A program made the translations under genes and the position numbers. A stretch of DNA of 64,000 nt from positions 62,001 through 126,000 of the forward strand of contig NZ_JAQVKP010000004.1 of assembly GCF_028694605.1 (NCBI RefSeq). Direction: 5' to 3'. Under the pieces are notes generated by a model. That model was given only the letters and a program-made list of their open reading frames with translations. It did no database searches and had not been told where the DNA came from. How positions within the stretch are numbered: the stretch's first letter is position 1; every line of letters begins with the position of its first letter. This stretch comes from Sulfurimonas sp. (lineage in GTDB: Bacteria > Campylobacterota > Campylobacteria > Campylobacterales > Sulfurimonadaceae). Positions 20,960-33,095 of this stretch are shown here, piece after piece.

Positions 20960-21451
20960 ATGCGACTAATTTTTCTTATCAAACACCATTTTTTTAGTGC
21001 ATTTCGCGAATTGTTTGTACATCATCATGGTTCACTTGAGTTTCGTGCCAAACTTTTTGCCCTGCTAATTGCCGCAAATAAAGATGCAAAAGTAGAAAAT
21101 TATATAACAGTAAAAAAAATTGGTATGGAGATTTACAAAAACGATGAAGAGAGAGCAAATCTTCTCATACTTTCAACAAAAGAACTTGTTACAAAAATCA
21201 AAGAGAGCAATGAACTAAGCATTGATACACTTATATCAAACATCCAAAGAGAACTCAGACAGGTTCCAAGATATGCTAAAAAAATAGATATAGACTCTCT
21301 TAAAGAATTAGTAGCATACACACACGATAGGGACTGCATCTCTTACCAAGAAAATATTTTAGAGTTTTTGGAAACACTTAAAGAAGAGACCCTTCATGAG
21401 AAAAAATCACAAATTGAAAAAGATGAAGCAAATATAGAGTCTAAATATTAA
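20960..21451 (+). CDS. Hypothetical cytosolic alpha-helical protein (possibly TerB-like)
   Basis: ORF with -10-like TATAAT at 20927-20932; start at internal Met. Confidence 0.6.
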   Translation: MRLIFLIKHHFFSAFRELFVHHHGSLEFRAKLFALLIAANKDAKVENYITVKKIGMEIYKNDEERANLLILSTKELVTKIKESNELSIDTLISNIQRELRQVPRYAKKIDIDSLKELVAYTHDRDCISYQENILEFLETLKEETLHEKKSQIEKDEANIESKY

Positions 21452-22199
21452 AAAACTCTTTTTGAAAAAAACTATCTTTTGATATATTTTGAAAAGCTGC
21501 GCTCAAGCTAGTAAAAAGTGATGGAAACTCTTTTTCCATTTTAGAAAGCATCTCTTTTGTATGCGCCCTTGCATGCGGCATTTTTATATCAAAGCGCATA
21601 GAAGGACACGCCTCATCGCCGATGGTCTCTATATGATTCTCTTGTACAAAGGCTAAAAGTTGACGCTCTCTCATCTGAATTAGCGGACGAATAACAGTAA
21701 CACCCCTGTCTGCCTTATACTTTGGAGCAAGGCTTCTAAGCTGCCCGTTATAGATAAAATTCATAAAAAAACTCTCCGCAGCATCATCCATATGATGTCC
21801 GAGTGCCACCTTATTGCATCCAAACTTTTCAGCGGCACTATACAAAGACCCTCTTCTCATTCTGGAGAAAAAGCTACAAAAAGAGGAGTTTTTTCTGATT
21901 TTATCCTCTGCAATATCATATATATTTGTATCATACACCTCATACTCTATGCCATGTTCTTGGCAGTGAGCTTTAAGTTTATCATAGTTTTCACCCATTC
22001 CGTACGACACAGTTACAGCAATAAAATCAAATCGAAACGGAGCACGGCGTTGCTGCTCTTTTAGTGCATGAACAAGCGTGAGTGAATCTTTACCCCCGCT
22101 AAGGCCTACTAAAATCTTGTCACCCTCTTCTATAAGTTCAAATTCAGCATTTGTCTTACCAAGCTTGCTCATAATTTTTTTTGATGGTTTAAGAGACAA
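21441..22199 (-). CDS. ttcA: tRNA 2-thiocytidine biosynthesis protein TtcA-like (ATP pyrophosphatase)
   Basis: VGLSGGKDSLTLVHAL PP-loop; GHHMDDAAESFFMN; CSFF in place of canonical CxxC. Confidence 0.85.
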   Translation of the reverse strand: MSLKPSKKIMSKLGKTNAEFELIEEGDKILVGLSGGKDSLTLVHALKEQQRRAPFRFDFIAVTVSYGMGENYDKLKAHCQEHGIEYEVYDTNIYDIAEDKIRKNSSFCSFFSRMRRGSLYSAAEKFGCNKVALGHHMDDAAESFFMNFIYNGQLRSLAPKYKADRGVTVIRPLIQMRERQLLAFVQENHIETIGDEACPSMRFDIKMPHARAHTKEMLSKMEKEFPSLFTSLSAAFQNISKDSFFQKEFFNI

Positions 22200-22881
22200 G
22201 CTGATCTACCATTTTCATAACAAACTCTGCACTCTCTTGAGCACTTGTCTGTAAAAATTCATCAAAACTAAAGCTTGCATCCATATCTGCTGCATCGCTT
22301 ATAGCGCGAAGAATAAAAAAAGGAACACCTAACGCATCACAAACTACCGCAACGCTTCCGCCCTCCATCTCAAGAGCATCAGCACCGAATGTTGCACCTA
22401 TCCAGTTTTTTCGTTCCTCATTTGCTACAAACTGATCACCGGTGGCGATAATGCCCTCTTGAACACACTTGCCCATTTCTGATGCCACTTTTTTACTAAG
22501 CTCTATCATCTGCTTATCTGCTGCAACAAAAACCGCTCCCTCGGGAACATAACCATACGGATGACCAAAAGCCGTAATATCCAAATCATGTTGTGATAGT
22601 TTTGTAGCCACTATCAAATCTCCGACCTTAAGAGTAGAAGATATCGCTCCCGCAACACCTGAAAAAAGCAATCTATCCGCTCCAAAATGTTCAATCATCG
22701 TAGTTGCAGTAAGTGCAGAAAACACTTTTCCGATTTTACTGTAAGCGATAACTAAATCAACGCCTCTATATGCTGCTTCATAGTATCTATTTCCGGCGTA
22801 TTCTATAGTTTTATAAGAACCCAACTTCTCTAGTATCGGTGCAATCTCTTCGGGCATCGCTCCCATAATGGCTATTTTCAT
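22189..22881 (-). CDS. mtn: MTA/SAH (aminofutalosine) nucleosidase
   Basis: MKIAIMGAMPEEIAPIL...DALEMEGGSVAVVCDALGVPFFILRAISDAAD. Confidence 0.93.
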   Translation of the reverse strand: MKIAIMGAMPEEIAPILEKLGSYKTIEYAGNRYYEAAYRGVDLVIAYSKIGKVFSALTATTMIEHFGADRLLFSGVAGAISSTLKVGDLIVATKLSQHDLDITAFGHPYGYVPEGAVFVAADKQMIELSKKVASEMGKCVQEGIIATGDQFVANEERKNWIGATFGADALEMEGGSVAVVCDALGVPFFILRAISDAADMDASFSFDEFLQTSAQESAEFVMKMVDQLVS

Positions 22882-23606
22882 ACATTTCCTTCTATTTCAA
22901 ATGTCTCTACTATTTTTTTATAACGTGGCAGTTTATGAATTATATTTGCTTTTGTATCAACAATACAGCTTCCGCCCCAAAAGCCAAGACCGTCTTCAAA
23001 ACCGACCCTATTGACAAATATAAGTTTTGCCATGCACTCTTGAGCAACTGTTTTTATAATCTCATACCACTTATCTTCAATCTCAAGTCCGTTATCGCTA
23101 AAACCGCGTGCAGGAGAAGCAACAAGAGCGATAACGTAATCAGGATTTTGTTCCATCAAATCTTTATGAACGCTTTTATGCCATAAATCCTCACAAACAA
23201 CCATAGAGACTCTGCCAAATCGCGTTAAAAAACTCTCAAAAATTTTGCCTGCACAAAAATATCTCGCCTCTTCAAACATGCCATAATTAGGCAAATGTAC
23301 TTTATCATGTTTTGACAAAAGCCGTCCTCCGGAAAAATAGAGTGCCGAATTTTTAAAATCATTTCCATCACGCAAAGCAACGCCCACTACAATATCTATA
23401 TAGAGGCTCAGATCTCTTAAATCATCAAGCTCATCAATACACCATGCATCCTCAAATAGTTTATCTTGAAGCATATAACCACTGAGTGAGAGTTCAGGAA
23501 AAATTATCAAGTCACTTTTTTCTTTATGTGCCAAAACTATCGAAATTGCATCTGCAAGATTTGAGCGATTGAGCCTTGGCGCTATTTGAGCAACTGTTAC
23601 TCTCAT
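22878..23606 (-). CDS. Carbon-nitrogen hydrolase (nitrilase superfamily)
   Basis: Glu/Lys/Cys catalytic motifs: FPELSLSGY, HDKVHLPNYGMFEE, VCEDLWH. Confidence 0.88.
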   Translation of the reverse strand: MRVTVAQIAPRLNRSNLADAISIVLAHKEKSDLIIFPELSLSGYMLQDKLFEDAWCIDELDDLRDLSLYIDIVVGVALRDGNDFKNSALYFSGGRLLSKHDKVHLPNYGMFEEARYFCAGKIFESFLTRFGRVSMVVCEDLWHKSVHKDLMEQNPDYVIALVASPARGFSDNGLEIEDKWYEIIKTVAQECMAKLIFVNRVGFEDGLGFWGGSCIVDTKANIIHKLPRYKKIVETFEIEGNV

Positions 23607-23607
23607 C

Positions 23608-24552
23608 TTATTTACAAAGAAGTGCAGCTACTTCTTCTAAGGATTTCATATCTGAGATTGTATAAGTCTCAAGCTCAGGTGCAATTCTCTTGTTTAATCC
23701 CTTAAGAGTAGCTCCGTTTCCAAACTCTATAGCTACATCTATATCCTTAGCAATTGCTTCAATAGACTGTTTATACTTCACAGGCTTAATCAACTGTTCT
23801 GTTAGAAGCTCTACCGCCTCTTTTTTTGTTGCATAAGGAGTTGTTGTTACATTTGAGACTACAGGAGCTTCAAAACTATCGTTAATCATACTCTCCATCA
23901 AGCTTTTTAAAGGAACTTGAGCGGGAGAGAGTAGTTCACAATGACTTGCAACTGACATATTGAGAAGAAGTGCACGCTTTGCACCCGCATCTTTAAATGT
24001 CTGCTCTAACGAAGCAAGATCCGATTTCATACCTGCAACAACCAACTGTCCGTCTTGATTGTAGTTTGCCGGCCAAACTTTTTTTCCATCACTTTGTGCA
24101 TCGGAGCAAATCTTTTCAACCGCTTCATCATCAAGCCCCATAACAACCATCATTCCGGCTTCAATATCTGCACAAGCATCCTGCATTAATTGACCGCGTC
24201 TATGAACAAGTTCAACTGCATCTACATAGCTAATCGCACCACTTGCACAAAGCGCAGAAAACTCACCGAGCGAGTGTCCTAAAAAAAACTCAGCTTTTAC
24301 TTCGGGGCACTTCTCTTTAAAAAGACGGTATGCAATCATTTGAATCAAAAGAATAGACGGTTGAGTATAAGCAGTCTGACCCAACAAATCATGTTCGCCG
24401 AAAATCAGCTCGTCAAAGTGCAACCCTGCTCTCTTTCCCGCCTCTTCAAACATCTCTTTTGCAATTTCAGAGTTTTCGTAAAAGTCCTTCCCCATACCGG
24501 TTGCCTGAGAACCTTGCCCTGCAAAAATCATCGCTATTTTTTTCATCTTCAT
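23608..24552 (-). CDS. fabD: Malonyl CoA-acyl carrier protein transacylase
   Basis: IFAGQGSQATGMGKDFYE, GHSLGEFSAL. Confidence 0.96.
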   Translation of the reverse strand: MKMKKIAMIFAGQGSQATGMGKDFYENSEIAKEMFEEAGKRAGLHFDELIFGEHDLLGQTAYTQPSILLIQMIAYRLFKEKCPEVKAEFFLGHSLGEFSALCASGAISYVDAVELVHRRGQLMQDACADIEAGMMVVMGLDDEAVEKICSDAQSDGKKVWPANYNQDGQLVVAGMKSDLASLEQTFKDAGAKRALLLNMSVASHCELLSPAQVPLKSLMESMINDSFEAPVVSNVTTTPYATKKEAVELLTEQLIKPVKYKQSIEAIAKDIDVAIEFGNGATLKGLNKRIAPELETYTISDMKSLEEVAALLCK

Positions 24553-25304
24553 CCTTTAAAATATTTTTCATTATCCGCTATTTTTTTTCTTAACGTGTTT
24601 CTGTTTAAACCAAGTTTGTCAGAGAGTTGCAATTGTGATTTGAATTTTCGAAGCCCTGAATTGATAAGCGGTACCTCATAGAGATGTAAAAAGTTTTTAT
24701 AATCACTATTTGAACCAAGCTTATCAAACAGATAGTTTTCGACAATTTCCATCAACTCTCGCTCATTGATATTTTGAAGCAGATAGTGTATCATTATCTG
24801 CTTTCTCAAAGAGTGAGAGTTTTTACTCAAGTCCGGTTTAATCTCATTCATCTTTAGCGTTTCAATCGGACCGAAAAGGGAAGAAGCCTCTTTAATAAAT
24901 TTTTGCATCAAAAGAGCTACATCTTCAGGTCTCTCTTTGAGCGATGGAATATCCAATTTAATACTGAAAACCTTATCTACCATCTCATGATTATAAAGAT
25001 GAGCGGCTGTTGCAACAATTCTAATATTGTGTGCGACAACAAATTCCAGAATTCTCTTAATATTTGGCGAGTTTTCCAAATTAACAATAATAACTTGGCT
25101 TGTACTTTCAAGGGCAAGCAAAAGCTCATCATAATGAGATGCATCTAAGATAGGTGCGTCAGGAAGTATAAAGCGTGCAAGTGAGCTTTTACCCACTCCG
25201 CTCTCTCCCCTTATAATAGCATTAACACTAAGTGTTTTTAGTAGTGTAGCTGTTTTAAATGCTTGCGAAGAAGATGCAGAAGCCGTTATATAATTAGCAT
25301 CCAC
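24549..25304 (-). CDS. Degenerate NtrC-type AAA+/Fis-HTH regulator lacking the sigma54-contact loop (start uncertain; ORF opens at 25328)
   Basis: Walker A RGESGVGKSSLA; LDIPSLKERPEDVALLM as in bEBPs; Fis-like HTH LGLNRNTLRKKI; no GAFTGA. Confidence 0.7.
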   Translation of the reverse strand: MDANYITASASSSQAFKTATLLKTLSVNAIIRGESGVGKSSLARFILPDAPILDASHYDELLLALESTSQVIIVNLENSPNIKRILEFVVAHNIRIVATAAHLYNHEMVDKVFSIKLDIPSLKERPEDVALLMQKFIKEASSLFGPIETLKMNEIKPDLSKNSHSLRKQIMIHYLLQNINERELMEIVENYLFDKLGSNSDYKNFLHLYEVPLINSGLRKFKSQLQLSDKLGLNRNTLRKKIADNEKYFKG

Positions 25305-25806
25305 AACCTGAGCCACCACTAGTACCACAACAACTCTCTTGTTGATTTTCTACAGGGACTCCACTCATCATCTCCTCGGCAGACGCTTCTCTTATGTTAT
25401 TAATTCCTACTAAAAACACCAAGTCCTTTCCTGCCAACGGATGATTAAAATCTATAATTACACTCTCATCACCAATATCTTGAACAACAACTTGAACAGT
25501 GCCGCCATCTTCGCCTTGTCCATATAAAGTCATTCCGACTTCTAATTCTATTCCTGCAAACTGATCTCTTGGAACTTCTTGTTTTGCCTCCGGCTCATAC
25601 GCCCCATATGCGTCTTCCGCCTTTACGAGAACCTCTGCTTTTTCACCGATTGCCATGTTTGCAATTGCATTTTCAAGCCCGGGAATAATTTGACCTCTGC
25701 CAAACATAAATACAAGCGGCATTCCGCCGATGTTGCTATCTACAACTTGTTCACCATCACTTACTTCATACTCGATTGAAACGATTTGATTTTTTTCTAT
25801 TGCCAT
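25294..25806 (-). CDS. slyD: FKBP-type peptidyl-prolyl isomerase SlyD
   Basis: IVSIEYEVSDGEQVVDSNIGGMPLVFMFGRGQIIPGLE; Cys/Gly-rich tail. Confidence 0.94.
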   Translation of the reverse strand: MAIEKNQIVSIEYEVSDGEQVVDSNIGGMPLVFMFGRGQIIPGLENAIANMAIGEKAEVLVKAEDAYGAYEPEAKQEVPRDQFAGIELEVGMTLYGQGEDGGTVQVVVQDIGDESVIIDFNHPLAGKDLVFLVGINNIREASAEEMMSGVPVENQQESCCGTSGGSGCGC

Positions 25807-25849
25807 TGCAAAGTACCTTTTAATTTAATTTACGGATTTTATCAAACTA

Positions 25850-26776
25850 TTATTTGATTGAGCTTAACTTTTTTTTTGCTATATCGGCTTGCGAACTTTG
25901 TGGATATTGAGAAACCACAGCACCGTAAAACATTTGAGCATTTTTTTTATCACCGCTTTTTTCCATTGAAATGGCAGTATGAAGCAGAAGAGTTGGCATA
26001 TAGCCGGCTTTATCATGAAGCGTTGCACTCTTTTTAAAATATGCTATTGCCTCCTCATGGTGGTTGCTATAGTATTCTATCTCCCCTGCCATATAGTAAG
26101 CATTTGCAGGCTTATAGTTTTTATCAATCAGTTCTTTGTAGATTGCTATAGACTCTTTATAGTTTTTTTTATCATATAGCTGCTTGGCTTTTTTTTCTAA
26201 ATCAGCACTAGAAAGCTCTTTTGTTTCTTTAGTATCAGTTTGTTTTGATTTGGGAGCTGTCTTTAGCTCTTTTGATAAAAGATCTTTAAACTTATTTACA
26301 TCATTTACCAATGCATTAAACTCATCTTTGCGTACATAAGATTTATTAATTTCATCAATAAGCTTAGAGATCTCTACTATCTGAAGATTTATCTTCTCTA
26401 GTTCTTTGCTATTAATTTGGATAGAGTCGGAAATACGCTGATTATATTCACTGTTTGCACCGCTCTTGGATTTTTGTTCATCCTCTAATGACTTTAACTT
26501 AAGCTTGTTTTCACGACTGGTAGAACTTATTGATTCTATAATGGTCTGTAGCCCATCGATTCTTTCTCTGAGTGAATCAACTTCATTTGCTTGATTATTG
26601 CTTTTTACAACAACTTTTTGAAGATTTTTTTTAGTCTCAAGGAGTGTCGCTTCTGTTGAAGAAAGACCATAAGGATTAGGATTGTTTAAATCACCAGCAC
26701 CGAACGCTGATGGCTCGGCACTGAGTAAATACGAAGGCAGAACGATTGCTAATAAAGCAACTACTTTTAAGTTCAT
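25850..26776 (-). CDS. cpoB: Tol-Pal system coiled-coil/TPR protein (YbgF/CpoB)
   Basis: Signal peptide, coiled coil, C-terminal TPRs, adjacent to pal. Confidence 0.85.
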   Translation of the reverse strand: MNLKVVALLAIVLPSYLLSAEPSAFGAGDLNNPNPYGLSSTEATLLETKKNLQKVVVKSNNQANEVDSLRERIDGLQTIIESISSTSRENKLKLKSLEDEQKSKSGANSEYNQRISDSIQINSKELEKINLQIVEISKLIDEINKSYVRKDEFNALVNDVNKFKDLLSKELKTAPKSKQTDTKETKELSSADLEKKAKQLYDKKNYKESIAIYKELIDKNYKPANAYYMAGEIEYYSNHHEEAIAYFKKSATLHDKAGYMPTLLLHTAISMEKSGDKKNAQMFYGAVVSQYPQSSQADIAKKKLSSIK

Positions 26777-26787
26777 CTAATGGCTAA

Positions 26788-27321
26788 TTATGGTAGAAGT
26801 TTGAAATCAACTCTACGATTTTGTGCCCAGCACTCTTTTGTTTTGTCTGTACACACAGGGCTACTCTCACCAAAACTTACCATAGAAACACGGCTAGCAT
26901 TTACACCTTCAGCTACTAGTGCTTTTTTAACAGCCTCTGCTCTTTTAAGACCTAGCGCGAAGTTATACTCATCACTACCCCACTCATCACAGTTTCCTTC
27001 TAATTTTACAAGGAATTTGCTTGCTTTAGTGTTTGCAACAGAAGCGTCAGCAGAAACATTTGATGTCATGTCTGCTCTGATATTAAACTTGTCAAAATCA
27101 AAATAGATTGATTTCATCTCTTTTTCAATTCTAGCCATATACTCAGCTTCTGTTTCTGCTACTACAGAAGATACAGGTGCTTTTACAGATGGAGCAGCTT
27201 GTACAGGAGCAGCCTGAGTTGCAACAGCAGCATCAGTAGCCTCAACTTGCGGCTCTTTATCACCACAACCACTTAAAACCAAAAGTGCTGTTACAGCACT
27301 TGCGAGAACTATACTTTTCAT
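26788..27321 (-). CDS. pal: Peptidoglycan-associated lipoprotein
   Basis: Lipobox LVLSGCGD; OmpA-like core EGNCDEWGSDEYNFALGLKRAEAVKKALV. Confidence 0.95.
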   Translation of the reverse strand: MKSIVLASAVTALLVLSGCGDKEPQVEATDAAVATQAAPVQAAPSVKAPVSSVVAETEAEYMARIEKEMKSIYFDFDKFNIRADMTSNVSADASVANTKASKFLVKLEGNCDEWGSDEYNFALGLKRAEAVKKALVAEGVNASRVSMVSFGESSPVCTDKTKECWAQNRRVDFKLLP

Positions 27322-27349
27322 TTTTACTACCTTGTGTTTAGTTTGCGCA

Positions 27350-27355
27350 ATTATA
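27350..27355 (-). promoter_or_regulatory. -10-like TATAAT upstream of pal
   Basis: ATTATA on + strand, 29 nt upstream of pal start. Confidence 0.5.
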
Positions 27356-27392
27356 TCGAAAAAGAATTAAAATTTATTTAAAATATAAAATT

Positions 27393-28643
27393 CTACCAAT
27401 CTATCGACTGAATTTTTCCTACTTGTAACGGAAAAAGAAAGTTTTTATTGTGGTTCAGCCTAATAATGCCTACCGAGCTTTGAGATTGATAATTTTTCAC
27501 AAAGATAATTGCATCGCCATCTGCCGAAAACTTAGGAAATTCATTTACACCCACAGCTGTAAGTCTTCTTACAAAATCTGTCTCAGTTGATGCTAGATGA
27601 AGGTTGAATGTATTGTTTGAAAATGATTCAGAACTCTCTCTTGCCTTATAAACTATATATTTACCATGCACGCTGCAAGCTGAGTTGCTCTTTCCATAAT
27701 AAACTATCTGTTCAACAGCTCCTGAACTTATACTAAGAGAAAATATATTTGGGTAGCCCAATCTGTCAGAGACAAAAACGACCTTGTCATTACCTAAGAA
27801 TTGTCCGCCAACATCTATGCCGGCAAAATTGGTAAGTTTTTTCGTTGCTTGTGTTTTTACATCATACAAAAAAACATCAGGTTGCCCAGTTGGAGCCATA
27901 GTCAGCAGTAACTTCAAACCATCTTCACTAACATCGGAACATATCATCATTCCGTCTGATGATTTAATGATTCTACTTTTTCCTGTTTTTAAGTCTATAT
28001 ATTTTAGTGTTGGTATCTTTTCAGCTAGCGAAGTGTAGTAAAATGCACTTTGCTCTTTGTTTGCCCATTTTGGGAAAATGTTAAAACCGCCTTTTACAAC
28101 AACATGCTGATATGTTAATGTATAATCTGCCACTACCAATTCACTAACCTGCGGAGAAATCATTCTTGAAAAAATAACTTTTCTCTTCATCCACTCTACG
28201 GGATTTTCACCCATAAACTCATTGATATCATAAGCCATAGTATGCGCTACAAACATATAAATATCAGGATTATTTACTTTATAGTTTTTAGTGAGAACCA
28301 CGTCATTTTTACGCATAAGTTTCATCTCAACATTAAAAGCACGGGCATCATCTTGCACTAACTTATATCGTAAAACATAATTCATATCTTTGTTTTCATA
28401 TAGAACTTCAGACGCATCAAAATTTACGTTTCGGTATGATTTATCAACATTAAAAATTGTTAAAACATTTAAATCTGCGGCAATAGTTTTAAAAAATTTA
28501 CTTTTAAAAGTTGCATCATAACTAACAGAAGCATCTTCGATAGCAATACTTGGCAGTGAATCCGCCTTTTTTACAACATCAATAGTAGCATCACTCGCAA
28601 ACAATGAAACTATGACTAACAAAACTGAAATAATAATTTTCAC
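27393..28643 (-). CDS. tolB: Tol-Pal system beta-propeller protein TolB
   Basis: WD40-like TolB repeats (GKSRIIKSSDGMMICSDVSEDGLKLLLTMAPTGQPDVFLYDVKTQATKKLTNFAGID). Confidence 0.9.
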   Translation of the reverse strand: MKIIISVLLVIVSLFASDATIDVVKKADSLPSIAIEDASVSYDATFKSKFFKTIAADLNVLTIFNVDKSYRNVNFDASEVLYENKDMNYVLRYKLVQDDARAFNVEMKLMRKNDVVLTKNYKVNNPDIYMFVAHTMAYDINEFMGENPVEWMKRKVIFSRMISPQVSELVVADYTLTYQHVVVKGGFNIFPKWANKEQSAFYYTSLAEKIPTLKYIDLKTGKSRIIKSSDGMMICSDVSEDGLKLLLTMAPTGQPDVFLYDVKTQATKKLTNFAGIDVGGQFLGNDKVVFVSDRLGYPNIFSLSISSGAVEQIVYYGKSNSACSVHGKYIVYKARESSESFSNNTFNLHLASTETDFVRRLTAVGVNEFPKFSADGDAIIFVKNYQSQSSVGIIRLNHNKNFLFPLQVGKIQSIDW

Positions 28644-28653
28644 AATGTACTCC

Positions 28654-29418
28654 TTACTCTGATATCAATTGAATTTTATATATACCCGACTTATTGTCAG
28701 GATTTTTTGGAAATAAAACAGTTTTTAATCTGTTTTTGATTTTTTCACATTCGCTATCAAACAAACTATCGCCTGCATAGTTCAAAATCCTAAAATCAAT
28801 CATTTTTCCAAATGCATCAAGCTCTATTACAGCTAAAGCTACTTTTCCTTGAGAGTTCTCCGGCGGAAAGAAGTTCTCATAAACAAGCGCCTGAATTGTA
28901 GCACGATATTCATTTACATCGCTACCGGTGGAAGCCTTAGATGCTTTATCCGACTTAACCTGCGAGTTAATCTTCTCCATTTTGCTGGCAAGAGATTCAA
29001 CTTGATTCTCCTCGGCTTTTGTGCTTTTTTTTGAAAGTTCCTGAGCTACTCGCTTATCTAACTCTTTTTTTGTTACATTATCATCTTTTTTTATATCTTT
29101 TGTTGTTACTTTACTAAAAAGATTGTCAATATTTATCTCTTTTTTTTGCGTTTTTACTATCGCTTCTTCTTTTGGCACCTCTTTGACAACAGGTTTTTCA
29201 ACCTCTTTCTCTACAGGCTTTTCAACACTTTTTTTTACATTGTTCACTTGAATATTAGCCATATTGACAGAAATAGAGATTTGATCATCTTTTTGCAAAG
29301 CATAACTTTTTATATCACTGGACATAATGATACCAACAAAAAAAAGCGCCATAAAGAAAAGAAAAAGTGAAATTGATATCAATCCACTTAGATAAAAATA
29401 GGAGTCCTTGTTACCCAT
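28654..29418 (-). CDS. tolA: TolA/TonB C-terminal domain protein
   Basis: N-terminal TM, Lys/Glu/Pro-rich linker, C-terminal TonB-like domain; operon context. Confidence 0.82.
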   Translation of the reverse strand: MGNKDSYFYLSGLISISLFLFFMALFFVGIIMSSDIKSYALQKDDQISISVNMANIQVNNVKKSVEKPVEKEVEKPVVKEVPKEEAIVKTQKKEINIDNLFSKVTTKDIKKDDNVTKKELDKRVAQELSKKSTKAEENQVESLASKMEKINSQVKSDKASKASTGSDVNEYRATIQALVYENFFPPENSQGKVALAVIELDAFGKMIDFRILNYAGDSLFDSECEKIKNRLKTVLFPKNPDNKSGIYKIQLISE

Positions 29419-29803
29419 TCGTTGCTAATGAGACCTCTACAAAACCTGCCTGTTTAACTGCACCAAGAACAGACATTACAACACCATAATCCAAACTTTT
29501 ATCTGCGCTAATTAAAACTGTTGCTTTCAAATCTAGCTGCTTAGAGTAGAGAAAAAAATTGTCTAAAAATGCATTCAATTCAAAATTGTCTTTATTTACT
29601 TTCAGATTCTTATTTTTATCTATTGTTATATGAACAGGGGGTATTTTAGTCAAAGATTTTGTCTTTGAACTCTGTGGAAGATTTATTTTCTCTTCATAAA
29701 TCATACTAGGCGCAATAACCATCATAATTGCCAATAAAACAAGCATTACATCCACTAATGGAGTAATGTTTAGTTCAGGTTTATCATCCCAATTGTAAGC
29801 CAT
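29411..29803 (-). CDS. tolR: TolR/ExbD biopolymer transport protein
   Basis: ELNITPLVDVMLVLLAIMMVIAPSM. Confidence 0.92.
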   Translation of the reverse strand: MAYNWDDKPELNITPLVDVMLVLLAIMMVIAPSMIYEEKINLPQSSKTKSLTKIPPVHITIDKNKNLKVNKDNFELNAFLDNFFLYSKQLDLKATVLISADKSLDYGVVMSVLGAVKQAGFVEVSLATNG

Positions 29804-29806
29804 GAA

Positions 29807-30373
29807 CTATGCTTTTCTTGCTTGGATAGCATCACTTTGCATCTCAAGAAAACTGATTAGCTCATACGATTTTCTCTTAAGAATTTGATGATATGTATAT
29901 GCAAAAATTGCAACAAATATACCTGCTGCCGTAGCTACAAGCGCATCTGAAACACCGCCTGCAATCAGTGACATTCCGCCACTTGTCTGACCAATATGAG
30001 TAAAAGTATCTAAAATTGATACAACTGTCCCAAAAAGACCGATAAAAGGAGTAGTAGATGCAAAAACAGAAAGTATTGAGAGTCCTTTTGTTGACTCTTT
30101 TGTTGCTGCCAACAATCCAAGTGAAAGTATCTCTTTACTGACCCCAGAAGTTGATTTTAGAAAATTATTTAAAAAAGATTGGTGGCTGACGCTTGAAGCA
30201 CCCATCAACAAACTTTCCAGTGATTTACCTTCAATTTCAAGCCAATTATTAAGAGAAAAATATCTGTAGAAGAATACCCAATTTAATACTATAAAATAAA
30301 TTGCCAAAAGAGCTAAAACACCCAGAGTAACTGGGTGGCTCTTAATATAAAAATCAATTATATCGTTAAACAT
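29807..30373 (-). CDS. tolQ: TolQ/ExbB (MotA-like) proton channel protein
   Basis: FASTTPFIGLFGTVVSILDTFTHIG...GVSDALVATAAGIFVAIFA. Confidence 0.92.
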   Translation of the reverse strand: MFNDIIDFYIKSHPVTLGVLALLAIYFIVLNWVFFYRYFSLNNWLEIEGKSLESLLMGASSVSHQSFLNNFLKSTSGVSKEILSLGLLAATKESTKGLSILSVFASTTPFIGLFGTVVSILDTFTHIGQTSGGMSLIAGGVSDALVATAAGIFVAIFAYTYHQILKRKSYELISFLEMQSDAIQARKA

Positions 30374-30382
30374 CAGTAGCGT

Positions 30383-30775
30383 TTAAAGTAAATTTTGAGC
30401 TGCTGACTCTAATCTTGCACTAACAGTAGCAATTGCAGGGTTGTTGTCTTTGATAGACTCAATGAGTTCTTTTGCATCACTAAGTGCTTTTGCAACCGCA
30501 CTCTCACTATCACCGCGAATTGCCACGGCACCCTCAACCAATACAATAACTTTTTTCTCATCAACTTGGACTACTCCCCAGTTGATAAGAACTGATTCGA
30601 CTGATTTATCCTCTTTCTCTATATCAATTACACCGGCTTCTAGCAGTGTAGTCAAAGAAGAGTGCTCCGCAAGAACCCCAAACTCTCCCTCTTCGCCTGG
30701 AAGAGTTACGCTAATAGCCTCACCATTATAGATGACGCCGTTAGGAGTTAGGATTTCAAGTTTTAACTTATCCAT
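30383..30775 (-). CDS. atpC: ATP synthase epsilon subunit
   Basis: LEILTPNGVIYNGEAISVTLPGEEGEFGVLAEHSSLTTLL. Confidence 0.95.
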   Translation of the reverse strand: MDKLKLEILTPNGVIYNGEAISVTLPGEEGEFGVLAEHSSLTTLLEAGVIDIEKEDKSVESVLINWGVVQVDEKKVIVLVEGAVAIRGDSESAVAKALSDAKELIESIKDNNPAIATVSARLESAAQNLL

Positions 30776-30791
30776 GTCAGTCCTTTATGAA

Positions 30792-33085
<2,294 letters not shown>

Positions 33086-33095
33086 AAACCTATCC

